A DNA stretch of 64,000 nucleotides from Leeuwenhoekiella blandensis MED217 (GCF_000152985.1 NZ_CH672395.1:1803713-1867712); one strand, 5' to 3'; positions 7,838-17,919 are shown, counted from the first letter of the stretch. Translations and numbers: made by a program. Notes: a model not told the origin generated them from the letters alone.

Positions 7838-10246
7838 CTAATTTCTCAAAGGTTTCCCTTTCTTGATCATATGCTCCAGACGCTCTAGAGTCTTACGCTC
7901 CCCGCAAAGGCTTAAGAAAGCTTCGCGTTCAAGATCTAGCAAGTAACGCTCACTTACATAAGAAGCTTCAGATAAATCACCACCAGCCATTACATAAGCC
8001 AGTTTATTAGCGATCTTTTGATCGTGATCACTGATGTATTTCCCTGCGTTCATTTGATCGGTTCCTACTAAGAAAGCACCCAAAGCCTGTTTACCTAAGA
8101 CTTTAATGTCGGTACGTTCAATAGGTTTGGTGTAGCCTTGATCTGCCATAAACTTCGCTACTTCTTTTGCCGCAGCGATCTGACGATCTTTATTGACCAC
8201 AACAATGTCTTTGCCCGGTTTTAAAATCCCTAAGTCGTAAGCTTCATAAGCTGAAGTCGAAACTTTTGCCATACCAATCGTTAGGAAATATTCGCGTAGT
8301 CGGTTTAACTCGACATCATCTTTATGATAGGTTTCAGAAGCTCTTAAAGTCATTTCTTTAGAACCACCACCGCCGGGAATTACCCCAACACCAAATTCTA
8401 CCAGACCGATATAACTCTCAGCAGCAGCCACAACGCGGTCTGCGTGCAAAGTCATCTCGCAACCACCACCTAAGGTCATCGCTTGTGGAGCAACAACGGT
8501 AGGAATAGAAGAGTAGCGCAAGCGCATACAGGTATCCTGAAAGTATTTAACGGCAGCGTTAAGCTCATCATATTCCTGCTCAACGGCCATCATAAAGATC
8601 ATCCCGATATTTGCACCCACAGAGAAATTCTTCCCTTGATTCGCAACAACGAGTCCGGCGAAATCTTTTTCAGCTAAATCAATAGCTCGATTTAAACCGC
8701 TCAAAACGTCGCCACCAATAGAATTCATTTTAGATCGGAATTCTACATTTAGGATTCCATCGCCGAGGTCTTCAACAACAACGCCGCTGTTTTTAAATAC
8801 TTCTTTAGATTCACGGATGTTGTCGAGAATAATAAAGCCATCCTGACCTGGTTTTTTCACATATTCTTTCTTCGGAATATCGTAGTAGAAGGTATTTCCT
8901 TCTTTTACAGTGTAGAAGGAATCTTTACCGGAAGAAAGCATCGCGGCAACCCAATCGGCTACTTCATAACCTTCGGCTTTCATCAATTCAATACCTTTCT
9001 CAACTCCTACAGCATCCCAAATTTGAAACGGACCGTGCTCCCAGCCGTAACCGGCACGCATAGCGTCATCAATCTTGTATAGTTCATCGGTGATCTCAGG
9101 AATACGATTTTGCACGTAAGCGAATAAGCCTGCGAAATTTTTACGGAAGAATTCTCCAGCTTTATCTTTTCCTTTAACTAGAACCGGAAAGCGGTCAGCC
9201 ACATTATCAATAGACTTCGTCATCTCAAGCGTACTGAAAGAAGCGCGCTTGTTGGCTCTATATTCCATAGAATTCAGGTCTAGCGTTAATATCTCGCTAG
9301 AGCCATCCTCCTTTTTAATTTTCTTATAAAATCCTTGTCCGGTTTTGCTTCCTAACCATTTATTCTCGTGCATCGTGTTGATGTAGTTAGGTAGCGAAAA
9401 CAACTCAGCACGCTCATCGTTTTCTACATTCTCACGAATACCATTCGCCACGTGAACTAAGGTGTCAAGTCCCACAACATCAACGGTACGGAAGGTTGCC
9501 GATTTTGGACGCCCAATTACCGGTCCCGTTAATTTATCAACTTCTTCAACGGTCATCCCGAGTTCTTCCACAGTGTGGAAAAGACTCATAATACTATAGG
9601 TACCTACACGGTTGCCGATAAATGCCGGAGTATCTTTAGCTACAACTGAAGTTTTTCCGAGGAATTTTTCGCCGTAGGCATTCAAGAATGCTAAAACTTC
9701 TTTGTCTGTATTAGGTCCCGGAATGATCTCAAAAAGATCTAAGTAACGCGCGGGATTGAAGAAATGCGTTCCACAGAAATGTTTCTGGAAGTCATCGCTT
9801 CGGCCTTCACTCATAAACTTGATAGGAATTCCCGAAGTATTTGAAGTGATCAGCGTGCCCGGAGTACGGTGTTTATCAAGTTTTTCAAAAACCTGCTTTT
9901 TAATATCTAAACGCTCGATCACCACCTCGATGATCCAGTCGTAGTCTTTTACCTTAGCGATATCATCTTCCATATTTCCGGTAGTGATGCGCTTTGCAAA
10001 ATCTTTATGGTAAATAGGAGAGGGCTTAGATTTTAACGCATTTTGCAGGTGGTCATTTACCAGCCTGTTGCGTACCGTTTTGTCATCAAGCGTTAAACCT
10101 TTTGCTTTCTCTTTGTCGTTAAGTTCGCGAGGAACAATATCGAGTAACAGTACTTCAACTCCTATGTTTGCAAAATGGCAAGCGATACCGCTTCCCATAA
10201 TACCAGAGCCAATTACTGCAACTTTATTTATACGTCTTTTACTCAT
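7838..10246 (-). CDS. fadN: Fused 3-hydroxyacyl-CoA dehydrogenase / enoyl-CoA hydratase (FadN-like)
   Basis: 802 residues with domain order dehydrogenase then hydratase, as in Bacillus FadN and the reverse of enterobacterial FadB. The NAD-binding Rossmann motif is KVAVIGSGIMGSGIACHFAN at residues 8-27. The dehydrogenase His region is CGTHFFNPARYLDLFEI. The C-terminal domain is tied by GWEHGPFQIWDAVG. The hydratase/isomerase part (about 500-700) shows VANQGKNFSVGANI and MTLGGGCEMTLHADR. It hydrates 2-enoyl-CoA and oxidises the product to 3-ketoacyl-CoA. It overlaps the MarR gene by 4 bases and is followed by the four-helix-bundle gene. The order fadN, fadA, fadE matches a fadNAE operon. Confidence 0.92.
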   Translation of the reverse strand: MSKRRINKVAVIGSGIMGSGIACHFANIGVEVLLLDIVPRELNDKEKAKGLTLDDKTVRNRLVNDHLQNALKSKPSPIYHKDFAKRITTGNMEDDIAKVKDYDWIIEVVIERLDIKKQVFEKLDKHRTPGTLITSNTSGIPIKFMSEGRSDDFQKHFCGTHFFNPARYLDLFEIIPGPNTDKEVLAFLNAYGEKFLGKTSVVAKDTPAFIGNRVGTYSIMSLFHTVEELGMTVEEVDKLTGPVIGRPKSATFRTVDVVGLDTLVHVANGIRENVENDERAELFSLPNYINTMHENKWLGSKTGQGFYKKIKKEDGSSEILTLDLNSMEYRANKRASFSTLEMTKSIDNVADRFPVLVKGKDKAGEFFRKNFAGLFAYVQNRIPEITDELYKIDDAMRAGYGWEHGPFQIWDAVGVEKGIELMKAEGYEVADWVAAMLSSGKDSFYTVKEGNTFYYDIPKKEYVKKPGQDGFIILDNIRESKEVFKNSGVVVEDLGDGILNVEFRSKMNSIGGDVLSGLNRAIDLAEKDFAGLVVANQGKNFSVGANIGMIFMMAVEQEYDELNAAVKYFQDTCMRLRYSSIPTVVAPQAMTLGGGCEMTLHADRVVAAAESYIGLVEFGVGVIPGGGGSKEMTLRASETYHKDDVELNRLREYFLTIGMAKVSTSAYEAYDLGILKPGKDIVVVNKDRQIAAAKEVAKFMADQGYTKPIERTDIKVLGKQALGAFLVGTDQMNAGKYISDHDQKIANKLAYVMAGGDLSEASYVSERYLLDLEREAFLSLCGERKTLERLEHMIKKGKPLRN

Positions 10247-10707
10247 TGTTTTATAGTAGTTTCAGAAGTGTTATAAATCTTTTTATTCTGTATTAGATCA
10301 TTGATCACGTGAATCACTTCAAAAAAGTGATCTACTTTTTCTGCATCAATGTTAGCGCGTACCGCTTCGTTAAATTTTAATACACGGTCTTTACTGAAGT
10401 CTCTATTTTCCTTTCCAAATTCGGTCAGGAAAATCAACACGCCGCGTCCGTCAGCTGGATTGGGTTTACGTTCAATAAGTCCGCGTTCTTCCATCGATTT
10501 TAAGGTTCTTGAAAGACTTGTAGCTTCCATTCCCATTCGAGGCCCCAAAGCTGTAGAAGGTGTTCCTTCTTCGGGGTCTATGCTCAATAAAGCAAATCCT
10601 GTAGCCATCGTACTGTCTAATTTTGCAGCTTGCTCATTATACATTTTAATGATGGCTTGCCAAGTAGCTCTAAGAGCGTGATCTATTGTAATATCTTTTT
10701 TACTCAT
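10243..10707 (-). CDS. MarR family transcriptional regulator, probable regulator of the fad operon
   Basis: 154 residues with a central winged helix: MGMEATSLSRTLKSMEERGL is the recognition region and ERKPNPADGRGVLIFLTEFG is the wing with the Asp-x-Arg typical of MarR proteins. N- and C-terminal helices would form the dimer. The start lies 25 bases from a 20-bp near-palindrome (10732-10751), a natural operator candidate. The gene overlaps fadN by 4 bases, so regulator and enzymes are co-transcribed, which suggests autoregulation and control of beta-oxidation. The effector is probably an acyl-CoA or fatty acid, by inference from context only. Confidence 0.88.
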   Translation of the reverse strand: MSKKDITIDHALRATWQAIIKMYNEQAAKLDSTMATGFALLSIDPEEGTPSTALGPRMGMEATSLSRTLKSMEERGLIERKPNPADGRGVLIFLTEFGKENRDFSKDRVLKFNEAVRANIDAEKVDHFFEVIHVINDLIQNKKIYNTSETTIKQ

Positions 10708-10731
10708 ACGTTTGCGTAAATTTAAAAAATA

Positions 10732-10751
10732 TTACTATGCACGCATAATAA
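10732..10751. promoter_or_regulatory. 20-bp near-palindrome, candidate MarR operator
   Basis: TTACTATGC-AC-GCATAATAA: the two 9-base arms are complementary at 8 of 9 positions around a 2-base centre. It lies just upstream of the MarR start (10707), where a MarR dimer would block transcription of marR-fadN-fadA-fadE. I did not find a second copy upstream of the acyl-CoA ligase. Confidence 0.5.
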
Positions 10752-10811
10752 ATTAAGGAAAATTTATAAGATTATTATCTCAGCTGTAAGAAGATGAACA
10801 TATTCATAAAA

Positions 10812-10835
10812 AAACTCCTTATTTCTAAGGAGTTT
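10812..10835 (-). terminator. Terminator after the acyl-CoA ligase gene
   Basis: Ten-base stem AAACTCCTTA / TAAGGAGTTT with loop TTTC, followed on the minus strand by TTTTTTATG. It lies 6 bases after the ligase stop codon and separates the ligase from marR. Confidence 0.85.
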
Positions 10836-10841
10836 GATAGA

Positions 10842-12611
10842 TTATTTATGTTCGTAAATTTTATTGTAAAGATCAAGATACTTTTCTTTTACGATACGTC
10901 GCTTAAGTTTCATAGTAGGAGTGAGGTGGCCGGCTTCTATGCTCCATTCGTCTGGAGTGAGCTCAAATTTCTTAACACGCTCCCATTTACCAAACTTCTC
11001 ATTATGGATGTCAACATCCTCTTGAATACGTTTTTTAACCTCCTCGTTAGAAGCTATTTCTTTAGGCGTGTTACCTACATTAATATTTTTGAGTTTTGCC
11101 CATTCAGTCACAAATTCAAAATTAGGCTGAATTAAAGCTGCCGGCATTTTTTCGCCTTCACCTACCACCATTATATGTTCGATAAAACGGGATTGCTTCA
11201 TCATATTTTCGATGATCTGAGGGGCTACATATTTACCGCCACTGGTCTTGAACATTTCCTTTTTACGGTCGGTGATTTTCAGGAAGCCTTCGCTGTCGAT
11301 CTCACCGATATCTCCCGTGTGGAAATACCCATTCTCCAAAACTTCGTCGGTTTTTTCTTGGTCTTTATAATAACCGATCATCACCTGAGGACCTTTAATA
11401 AGAATCTCACCATCTTCAGCGATTTTGACTTCAGTCTCCGGAATCGGCCTTCCCACGGTTCCTATTTTGAATCCGTGATCACGCATATCGTTTACTGAAA
11501 TTACCGGTGAAGTTTCCGTAAGACCGTAACCTTCCATCACCCCAATATTTGCAGCATTGAATACACGTGCGAGACGCGGCTGCAAAGCAGCACTACCCGA
11601 AGCGATCACTTTTAGATTTCCGCCTAAAGCTTCTTGCCATTTACTGAAAATCAGTTTGCGGGCAATTCCCAGTTTTTTCTCATACCACCAGCCATTTTGA
11701 CCATAAGGTTCATATTCTAATCCGGTTTCTACAGCCCAGAAAAAGAGTTTCTTTTTAATCCCGGTTAAGTCTGCACCTTTTGCAATGATCTTATCATATA
11801 CTTTTTCCAATAAACGTGGAACAGCGGTCATTACTTCTGGCTGAACCTCCTTTAAGTTTTCACTTATGGTATCTAAGCTTTCAGCGAAATAAATAGAAAC
11901 TCCGGTATACTGATAGAGATACATCAACATACGCTCATAGATATGACACACCGGCAAGAAACTCAACGCTTTACTCTGTCCTAGAATAATAGGAAAACGC
12001 GATGCACTATTAACTGCGTTAGACACCACATTTTTGTGGCTCAACATTACGCCTTTAGGTCTTCCGGTGGTTCCTGATGTATAAATTAAGGTTGCAAGAT
12101 CGTCTTCTTTAACCGCGTCTTTTAATTTTTCAACTTCAGATTGAAGAGTTTTGTCTTCTTCTTTTACCTCTTCCCAGCTCTTACATCCGTTGATAGCATC
12201 AAAACTGTACACCTCTTTAAGTGTGGGCACATTTGCCTTTATTGCATTGACCTTGGTAAGTACTTCTTCGTCAGAAACAAAGCAATAAATAGACTCACTA
12301 TGGTTAAGTACATACTCATATTCTTCTTCCGAAATCGTTGGATAGATAGGAACATTTTGAGCACCTAATTGCAGGATACCGATATCCATGATGTTCCATT
12401 CTGTACGATTAGTCGAAGAGATCACGGCGATTTTATCATTAGGTTTGACGCCTAATTTTAATAAGCCTCGACTTATAGCATTGGCTTGATCGAGGTAGGA
12501 TTGTGTAGTAGTTGCTACCCATTTACCATCATATTTAGTGACCAGCGCTTCCTTCAAATTATACTGCTCAAGCTGGTGATAGGGGAAGTCAAAAAGACGT
12601 TTAATTTCCAT
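10842..12611 (-). CDS. fadD: Long-chain acyl-CoA synthetase (AMP-forming)
   Basis: 589 residues, similar in size to the long-chain ligases of the FadD15/FAA class. It activates fatty acids to acyl-CoA through an acyl-AMP. Motifs are LIYTSGTTGRPKGVMLSHKN (ATP/P-loop, near residue 180), VMEGYGLTETSPVISVN (adenine contact), YFHTGDIGEIDSEGFLKITD and DRKKEMFKTSGGKYVAPQ (hinge Asp and C-terminal lid). It is immediately upstream of the fad operon on the same strand but has its own promoter-like sequence and terminator, so it is a separate unit supplying substrate to FadE. Confidence 0.92.
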   Translation of the reverse strand: MEIKRLFDFPYHQLEQYNLKEALVTKYDGKWVATTTQSYLDQANAISRGLLKLGVKPNDKIAVISSTNRTEWNIMDIGILQLGAQNVPIYPTISEEEYEYVLNHSESIYCFVSDEEVLTKVNAIKANVPTLKEVYSFDAINGCKSWEEVKEEDKTLQSEVEKLKDAVKEDDLATLIYTSGTTGRPKGVMLSHKNVVSNAVNSASRFPIILGQSKALSFLPVCHIYERMLMYLYQYTGVSIYFAESLDTISENLKEVQPEVMTAVPRLLEKVYDKIIAKGADLTGIKKKLFFWAVETGLEYEPYGQNGWWYEKKLGIARKLIFSKWQEALGGNLKVIASGSAALQPRLARVFNAANIGVMEGYGLTETSPVISVNDMRDHGFKIGTVGRPIPETEVKIAEDGEILIKGPQVMIGYYKDQEKTDEVLENGYFHTGDIGEIDSEGFLKITDRKKEMFKTSGGKYVAPQIIENMMKQSRFIEHIMVVGEGEKMPAALIQPNFEFVTEWAKLKNINVGNTPKEIASNEEVKKRIQEDVDIHNEKFGKWERVKKFELTPDEWSIEAGHLTPTMKLKRRIVKEKYLDLYNKIYEHK

Positions 12612-13108
12612 AGTTATGAAATAGGTTTTCTTACAAGTGTGATTTTAGGTAATGAGGTCTTTACAAAAATACGATACAAGTTCTTGATTCTGCTCTTTAA
12701 GTAGCCCTCTGAGGTATTTGATTACTGCAAAATAGCGAATTTGTAGACTTTTTTCTACGATTTTAGAAAAATTTACAACGTTGTATTAATGATATTTAAA
12801 ATTTACTCATTTCTTAAATGTGAAGAATTCTTGCGTTTCATTGATACATTTCGACTTTAATATTAAGAAATAATATTTTTAAATGTTAAAATTTGTTAAT
12901 GCTTTAAGTTGAGATAATTGATATTTTTTTAAAAAAGTAATACGTTCTTATCCAGCGTGAATAAATAGTCCATGGCTGATCGTGTTTTTTTATACGAAGG
13001 GTTTTTTGAGTACTAAATCATACGACTATTCTACTTAGTAACTAGGGTAATGGTTTGCATAATTTTAACGAAAAAATTAATATTGCTTTAAATAAAAAAC
13101 CTAAATCA
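12612..13108. other. AT-rich divergent intergenic region between acyl-CoA ligase and susC
   Basis: 497 bases without a gene. Near the left end is a minus-strand -7-like box TATTTTTG (12664-12671) for the ligase. The middle is very AT-rich. Near susC there is a weak inverted repeat (TACTAA at 13011-13016 and TTAGTA at 13035-13040). I could not identify a convincing full promoter for susC; the leader may be long. Confidence 0.5.
12664..12671 (-). promoter_or_regulatory. -7 element of the acyl-CoA ligase
   Basis: Minus-strand TATTTTTG matches TAnnTTTG exactly, 53 bases upstream of the ligase ATG. No TTG was found at the ideal upstream distance, so this is only half of a promoter. Confidence 0.4.
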
Positions 13109-16100
13109 ATGAATGAACAAAAATTACTCACTGTATTCTTGGTACTGTTGCTTGGGGTACAATTTAGTTTTGCACAGCAAAAAACTGTGCAAGGAACGGT
13201 TGTAACAGCCGACGATGGTCTACCGCTACCAGGAGCATCTGTAGTTGTTGCAGGAACGTCAAGAGGTACTCAAACTGATTTTGACGGTAAATTTTCTATT
13301 TCAGTTAGCTCAGATGAAACTTTAACGGTTTCATACGTGGGTTTTAAAACCATTAGTAGAGTCATAGGCGATGCATCGCAAATAACTTTTTCTTTAGAGG
13401 CTGATTCAGAATCTTTGGATGAGGTTATTGTGACCGCCTACGGAACCAGTACTAAGGAAGCTTTTACAGGTTCAGCTAACGTGGTTGGACAGGCAGAATT
13501 GCAACAAAGAAATGTAACCTCGCCAATTGCCGCTATAGAAGGTAATGCTACAGGTGTTCAATTTACTTCAGCAGCTGGCCCAGGTGCCTCACCTAATATC
13601 GTAATTCGAGGTGTGGGAACCTTAAACGGAGATACAGATCCACTATATATTGTTGATGGAATACAATATGAAGGGGCGTTAAACACAATAAATCAAGAAG
13701 ATATAGAGTCTTTAACCATTTTAAAAGATGCAGCATCTACTTCGCTTTATGGGTCGCGAGCTGCTAATGGTGTTGTGATTATTACAACAAAAAGAGGTAA
13801 AAAAGGTGGGCTTAGAGTATCAGCTTCAGCACAATCAGGATTTGTAACAAATAGTATTGGTCAGTATGACCAGATTTCACCAGGTCAGTACTATGAAAGT
13901 ATGTGGGAAGCATTTAAAAATTCAAGTGCAGGTGGTGGAGATCCTCAGTTTGCTAGTGATAACATATACAATCAATTAGGATACAATCCATTTAATGTTC
14001 CTAATGATCAAATAGTAGATACAAATGGACAATTAAATCCTAATGCACAAGTAATCTATAAAAGTTTAGATTGGTTTGAAGAGTTGCAGCAGACAGGTTA
14101 TAGAACAAATTATAATGTAAATGTTTCAGGAGGAGCTGATGATCACACCGTTTTCTTCTCAGCATCATATTTGGATGAAGAAAGTTATGTCGTTACATCA
14201 GGCTTTGATCGTTTAACAGCAAGGTTAAATGCTGATTTTGATGTGAGTGATAATATAAAAATTGGTGGTAGTGCAAATATCACATTATCAGAAGCTCGTG
14301 GCCCAAGTTCGGCGGGAAGCGGAAGCATTGTAAACCCATTCAGTTTTGCCAGAGGTATAGGATCTATATATCCTGTATATGTAAATGATTTGAATGGTGA
14401 TATCGTTTTGGATGACTTTGGAAACCCAGTTTTTGACAATGGTGAAGGTTATGCAGATTTCAATATAGGATCAAGACCAGTAAATCAAGGGCGACATGCT
14501 TTACAAGAATTATTACTGAATAATGAAAGTGATAGAGACAACACTTATGGTTTTAGATTTTATGGAGAGTGGGAGATCTTTGATGGATTAAGCTTTAAAC
14601 TTAACTATGGGCGTGATATAAACGAATTGTTTGAAAGAGAATATGAAAATGCAATTATCGGTGACGCGCAACCTGACGGAAGGTTAAGCGAAGATCGAGC
14701 TCGAAGAGAAATAGAAAACTTCAATCAAATTTTGACTTATCAAAAGAGTTTTGGTGACCATAATGTAGATATCACAGCAGGACACGAAAGCTATGATAGA
14801 TCAATTTCAGACCTTAATGGTTTAGCGACTGTTCAAGCTGCTAATGGTATTTATGAATTTGCTAATTTCTCAAATATTGTTGATTTAGGCGGAGCGACCT
14901 TTGATAAGGGAATTGAAGGTTATTTTTTAAGAACGAATTATAACTTCAAGAATAAATATTATTTAAGCGCTTCGGCAAGACGAGATGGTTCATCTGTTTT
15001 CCAAACCGATAGTCGATGGGGTACATTTTACTCTGTAGGTGGGTCTTGGCGTATAGATCAAGAAAACTTTATGCAAGATGTTTCCTTCATAAATAAATTA
15101 AAGGTTAGAGCTTCTTACGGGGAGGTAGGTAACGATGATTTATTTGATAGTTATTTATCGCAAGCGCGATTCTCTATTACATCTAATGCAGGTGCTCCAG
15201 CACTTTTATTTACAGATATTGGGAATACTGCACTTCAGTGGGAAACTATTGAAAATTTTGATGTTGCTCTAGAGTTTGGTTTGTTTAATAATTTTATAGA
15301 TGGTTCGATAGAATACTACAAGAAAAACTCAAGTGATCTATTATATAATCTTCCTATAGCACCAAGTAATGGTTTAAATCAAGTTCCTGTTAATTTAGGA
15401 GATATGTATAACTCTGGGTTTGAATTCGCATTAACAGGCCATTTAGTTAATAGCAATGACTTTAGATGGGACTTAACCTTACAAGCTTCTACATTTAAAA
15501 ATGAAATTACCAGTTTACCAGATCCTTTTATCAATGGAAGTAAAAGATGGGCAGAAGGTCGTTCTAGATTTGATTTCTTCTTATTAAGAACAGCGGGAGT
15601 TGATCCAGAAACTGGAGACCAATTATTCTTATTGTATGAGCAAAATGAAGATGGAGAAAGTGTACCTGTAATTGATGAAGCGACAGGAGAAATTGCAACC
15701 ACAAATGATTGGGAAGAAACAGAGAGAGCTTACACAGGGGACTCTTCGATTCCAGACTTACTAGGATCTATTTCTAATAGCTTAAGTTACAAAGGTTTTA
15801 ATCTTAATTTTTTAGTAACTTATGGAATAGGTGGTAAAGTATTGGATAATGGTTATTCTTCAATGATGCATAGTGGTACCTATGGTAGATCATTGCATCC
15901 AGATATTCTCAATGCTTGGAGAGAACCTGGAGATATAACCAGTGTACCAAGACTTGAAAATGGAAATGTAGATCTTGTACGTACACAGTCAGAAAGGTTC
16001 CTTACTGATGCTTCTTTCTGGGCTCTTAGAAATGTAAGTTTTAGCTATAATTTCGGAGACAATGTAATTAACACGCTAGGCTTAGATGCGTTAAGAGTTT

Positions 16101-16237
16101 CAATCACAGGAGAAAATTTATACTTAAAAAGTAAAAGAAAAGGTTTAGACCCTCAATACAACTTAGCAGGAACACCATCAGCAAATGATTTCTCACCTTC
16201 AAGAATTGTATCGCTTGGGTTAAATCTATCGTTTTAA
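13109..16237 (+). CDS. SusC/RagA family TonB-linked outer-membrane transporter
   Basis: 1042 residues from the ATG at 13109. An upstream TTG in frame at 13055 would add 18 polar residues, whereas the 13109 start opens directly with a signal peptide (MNEQKLLTVFLVLLLGVQFS). After it comes a carboxypeptidase-D regulatory-like domain (VQGTVVTADDGLPLPGASVV to about residue 105), the plug (DPLYIVDGIQYEGALN, LKDAASTSLYGSRAANGVVI) and a large C-terminal beta barrel. It moves a bulky ligand, typically glycan or peptide, across the outer membrane with TonB energy and a SusD lid. The susD gene follows after 12 bases. No glycosidase or regulator is adjacent, so the ligand is unknown. Arginine codons are mostly AGA, unlike the fad genes next door. 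Confidence 0.93.
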   Translation: MNEQKLLTVFLVLLLGVQFSFAQQKTVQGTVVTADDGLPLPGASVVVAGTSRGTQTDFDGKFSISVSSDETLTVSYVGFKTISRVIGDASQITFSLEADSESLDEVIVTAYGTSTKEAFTGSANVVGQAELQQRNVTSPIAAIEGNATGVQFTSAAGPGASPNIVIRGVGTLNGDTDPLYIVDGIQYEGALNTINQEDIESLTILKDAASTSLYGSRAANGVVIITTKRGKKGGLRVSASAQSGFVTNSIGQYDQISPGQYYESMWEAFKNSSAGGGDPQFASDNIYNQLGYNPFNVPNDQIVDTNGQLNPNAQVIYKSLDWFEELQQTGYRTNYNVNVSGGADDHTVFFSASYLDEESYVVTSGFDRLTARLNADFDVSDNIKIGGSANITLSEARGPSSAGSGSIVNPFSFARGIGSIYPVYVNDLNGDIVLDDFGNPVFDNGEGYADFNIGSRPVNQGRHALQELLLNNESDRDNTYGFRFYGEWEIFDGLSFKLNYGRDINELFEREYENAIIGDAQPDGRLSEDRARREIENFNQILTYQKSFGDHNVDITAGHESYDRSISDLNGLATVQAANGIYEFANFSNIVDLGGATFDKGIEGYFLRTNYNFKNKYYLSASARRDGSSVFQTDSRWGTFYSVGGSWRIDQENFMQDVSFINKLKVRASYGEVGNDDLFDSYLSQARFSITSNAGAPALLFTDIGNTALQWETIENFDVALEFGLFNNFIDGSIEYYKKNSSDLLYNLPIAPSNGLNQVPVNLGDMYNSGFEFALTGHLVNSNDFRWDLTLQASTFKNEITSLPDPFINGSKRWAEGRSRFDFFLLRTAGVDPETGDQLFLLYEQNEDGESVPVIDEATGEIATTNDWEETERAYTGDSSIPDLLGSISNSLSYKGFNLNFLVTYGIGGKVLDNGYSSMMHSGTYGRSLHPDILNAWREPGDITSVPRLENGNVDLVRTQSERFLTDASFWALRNVSFSYNFGDNVINTLGLDALRVSITGENLYLKSKRKGLDPQYNLAGTPSANDFSPSRIVSLGLNLSF

Positions 16238-16249
16238 TAAAAATTCATT

Positions 16250-17899
16250 ATGAAAAGCAATTTGAAATATATACTAGTGGTATTATTTGCAATACCAATT
16301 CTATCTTGTCAAGAAGACTTTTTAGAAAGAACTCCAACAGATGCAATTTCTTCTGCCGATGCTTTAGCGAGTGCAGAAAATATGCAGCTTGTTTTGAACG
16401 GAATACACCGTGGACTATATTCACAATCTCAAACAGTATTTCCTGGCGGTAATACAGCACGTGCCAATAATCATTATTGGGTGCCTATGGGAGATAACTT
16501 AACAGGTGATTTAATTCATTCAGCTAACGCAAATAATTTATCTTGGCGTTCAGTGATGCAGTGGAATGAGCATACACAAGAAACTTCACTAACATCTAGT
16601 TTATTATGGTATCATAGATATAATATAATACTACACGCTAACCTATTAATAAATGAAATAGAAAGCGGAAGTCTTACAGAAACAGCGAGACTGAGAAATA
16701 TATTGGGGCAAGCTTATACTTATAGAGCTTATGCCTATCTATCATTAGTTCAGCATTACGCTAAAGGATATCTCATTGGTAATCCATCTACAGACCCAGG
16801 AGTACCGTTATTATTTTCTTCAGAATCACCTTTTACAAGTCAACCTAGATCGACTGTTCAGGAAATTTATGATCAAATTGAATCAGATTTAAATTCAGCA
16901 ATAACCGCCTTTCAAGATAGTGAAGGTCCTGGTGTAGGAGGGGCAGCGGCAAAAGCACAGTTAAGTATCAATGCTGCATATGGGTTATTAGCAAGATGGG
17001 CATTATCAAAAGGAGATTGGCAAACTGCTGCTGACGCTGCTGTAGCTGCTCGCGAAGGTTTCCCTCTTCTTTCTGAAGATGAATGGAAATCAGGATTTAA
17101 CACAAATAACCTTTCAGAGGTAATTTGGGGGAGTAATGTAATAGCTACAGAAACAACCTTTTTTAGATCATACTTTTATTTAGCAAGTAATACATTTAAT
17201 GGTAGTCAAATAAGAAATAATCCTAAAATTGCAGATAGAAGACTTGTAGATGCTATTCCGGAGACCGATTACAGAAAGGATGTTTTTCTTCCCGATGCTC
17301 CTAACACTAACACTTCTGCGGCTAATGGTAATGGAGGTTTTTCAAACAATACCAATCCACTTTACCCTACAGAAGAGGAGTTTGATGCTGCCGTAGATAG
17401 TATAAAGGCTGTTTATGGTTTAGTTGCTGGTCACAACTTACATCCATATATGCAATTTAAACTTAAACAAGCTAATCCTGGTACAATAGACCCTGATGAT
17501 GTGATTTATATGCGTTCTTCAGAAATGTATTTAATTGAAGCGGAAGCAGAGTTGATGATGGATAATCTGACCGATGCAAAAGAAGCTTTAAGACCACTTG
17601 CAGAAGCAAGAGATTCTTCTTGGGATTCTGACGATTATCCAAATGCTGAAAGCTTTTTTGATCATTTAAAATTTCAATGGAAATTAGAAATGTGGGGAGA
17701 AGGATTCGGATATACAAATCATATACGATGGGATGAAGGCGTTGATCACGCTGCGGATGGAGGATCTGGTGCTTCAGAGGTACTTTACCAGCAATCATAC
17801 CAAATTGAAAGACCATCACTCAATGATGATTGGATTTTCAAAATACCTCAAGCAGAAATTGATGCAAATCCTAATTTAGGTTCTGGTGATCAAAACTAG
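16250..17899 (+). CDS. SusD/RagB family outer-membrane lipoprotein
   Basis: 549 residues with a lipoprotein signal (PILSCQEDF lipobox) placing it on the cell surface as the lid of the SusC channel. SusD features are the start FLERTPTDAISSADALASAE, the TPR-like helices (RNILGQAYTYRAYAYLSLVQ), GLLARWALSKGDWQTAADAA and the C-terminal RSSEMYLIEAEAELMM and LEMWGEGFGYTNHIRWDEG. It binds the substrate taken up by the preceding SusC protein. A strong terminator follows, so the pair forms a two-gene operon. Confidence 0.92.
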   Translation: MKSNLKYILVVLFAIPILSCQEDFLERTPTDAISSADALASAENMQLVLNGIHRGLYSQSQTVFPGGNTARANNHYWVPMGDNLTGDLIHSANANNLSWRSVMQWNEHTQETSLTSSLLWYHRYNIILHANLLINEIESGSLTETARLRNILGQAYTYRAYAYLSLVQHYAKGYLIGNPSTDPGVPLLFSSESPFTSQPRSTVQEIYDQIESDLNSAITAFQDSEGPGVGGAAAKAQLSINAAYGLLARWALSKGDWQTAADAAVAAREGFPLLSEDEWKSGFNTNNLSEVIWGSNVIATETTFFRSYFYLASNTFNGSQIRNNPKIADRRLVDAIPETDYRKDVFLPDAPNTNTSAANGNGGFSNNTNPLYPTEEEFDAAVDSIKAVYGLVAGHNLHPYMQFKLKQANPGTIDPDDVIYMRSSEMYLIEAEAELMMDNLTDAKEALRPLAEARDSSWDSDDYPNAESFFDHLKFQWKLEMWGEGFGYTNHIRWDEGVDHAADGGSGASEVLYQQSYQIERPSLNDDWIFKIPQAEIDANPNLGSGDQN

Positions 17900-17919
17900 A
17901 TAAATTAAAATCTTTTATA

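Noticed and set aside
13055..13108. N-terminal extension of the SusC protein from a TTG start
   Set aside because: The extra 18 residues are polar and precede a complete signal peptide that begins at the ATG at 13109.
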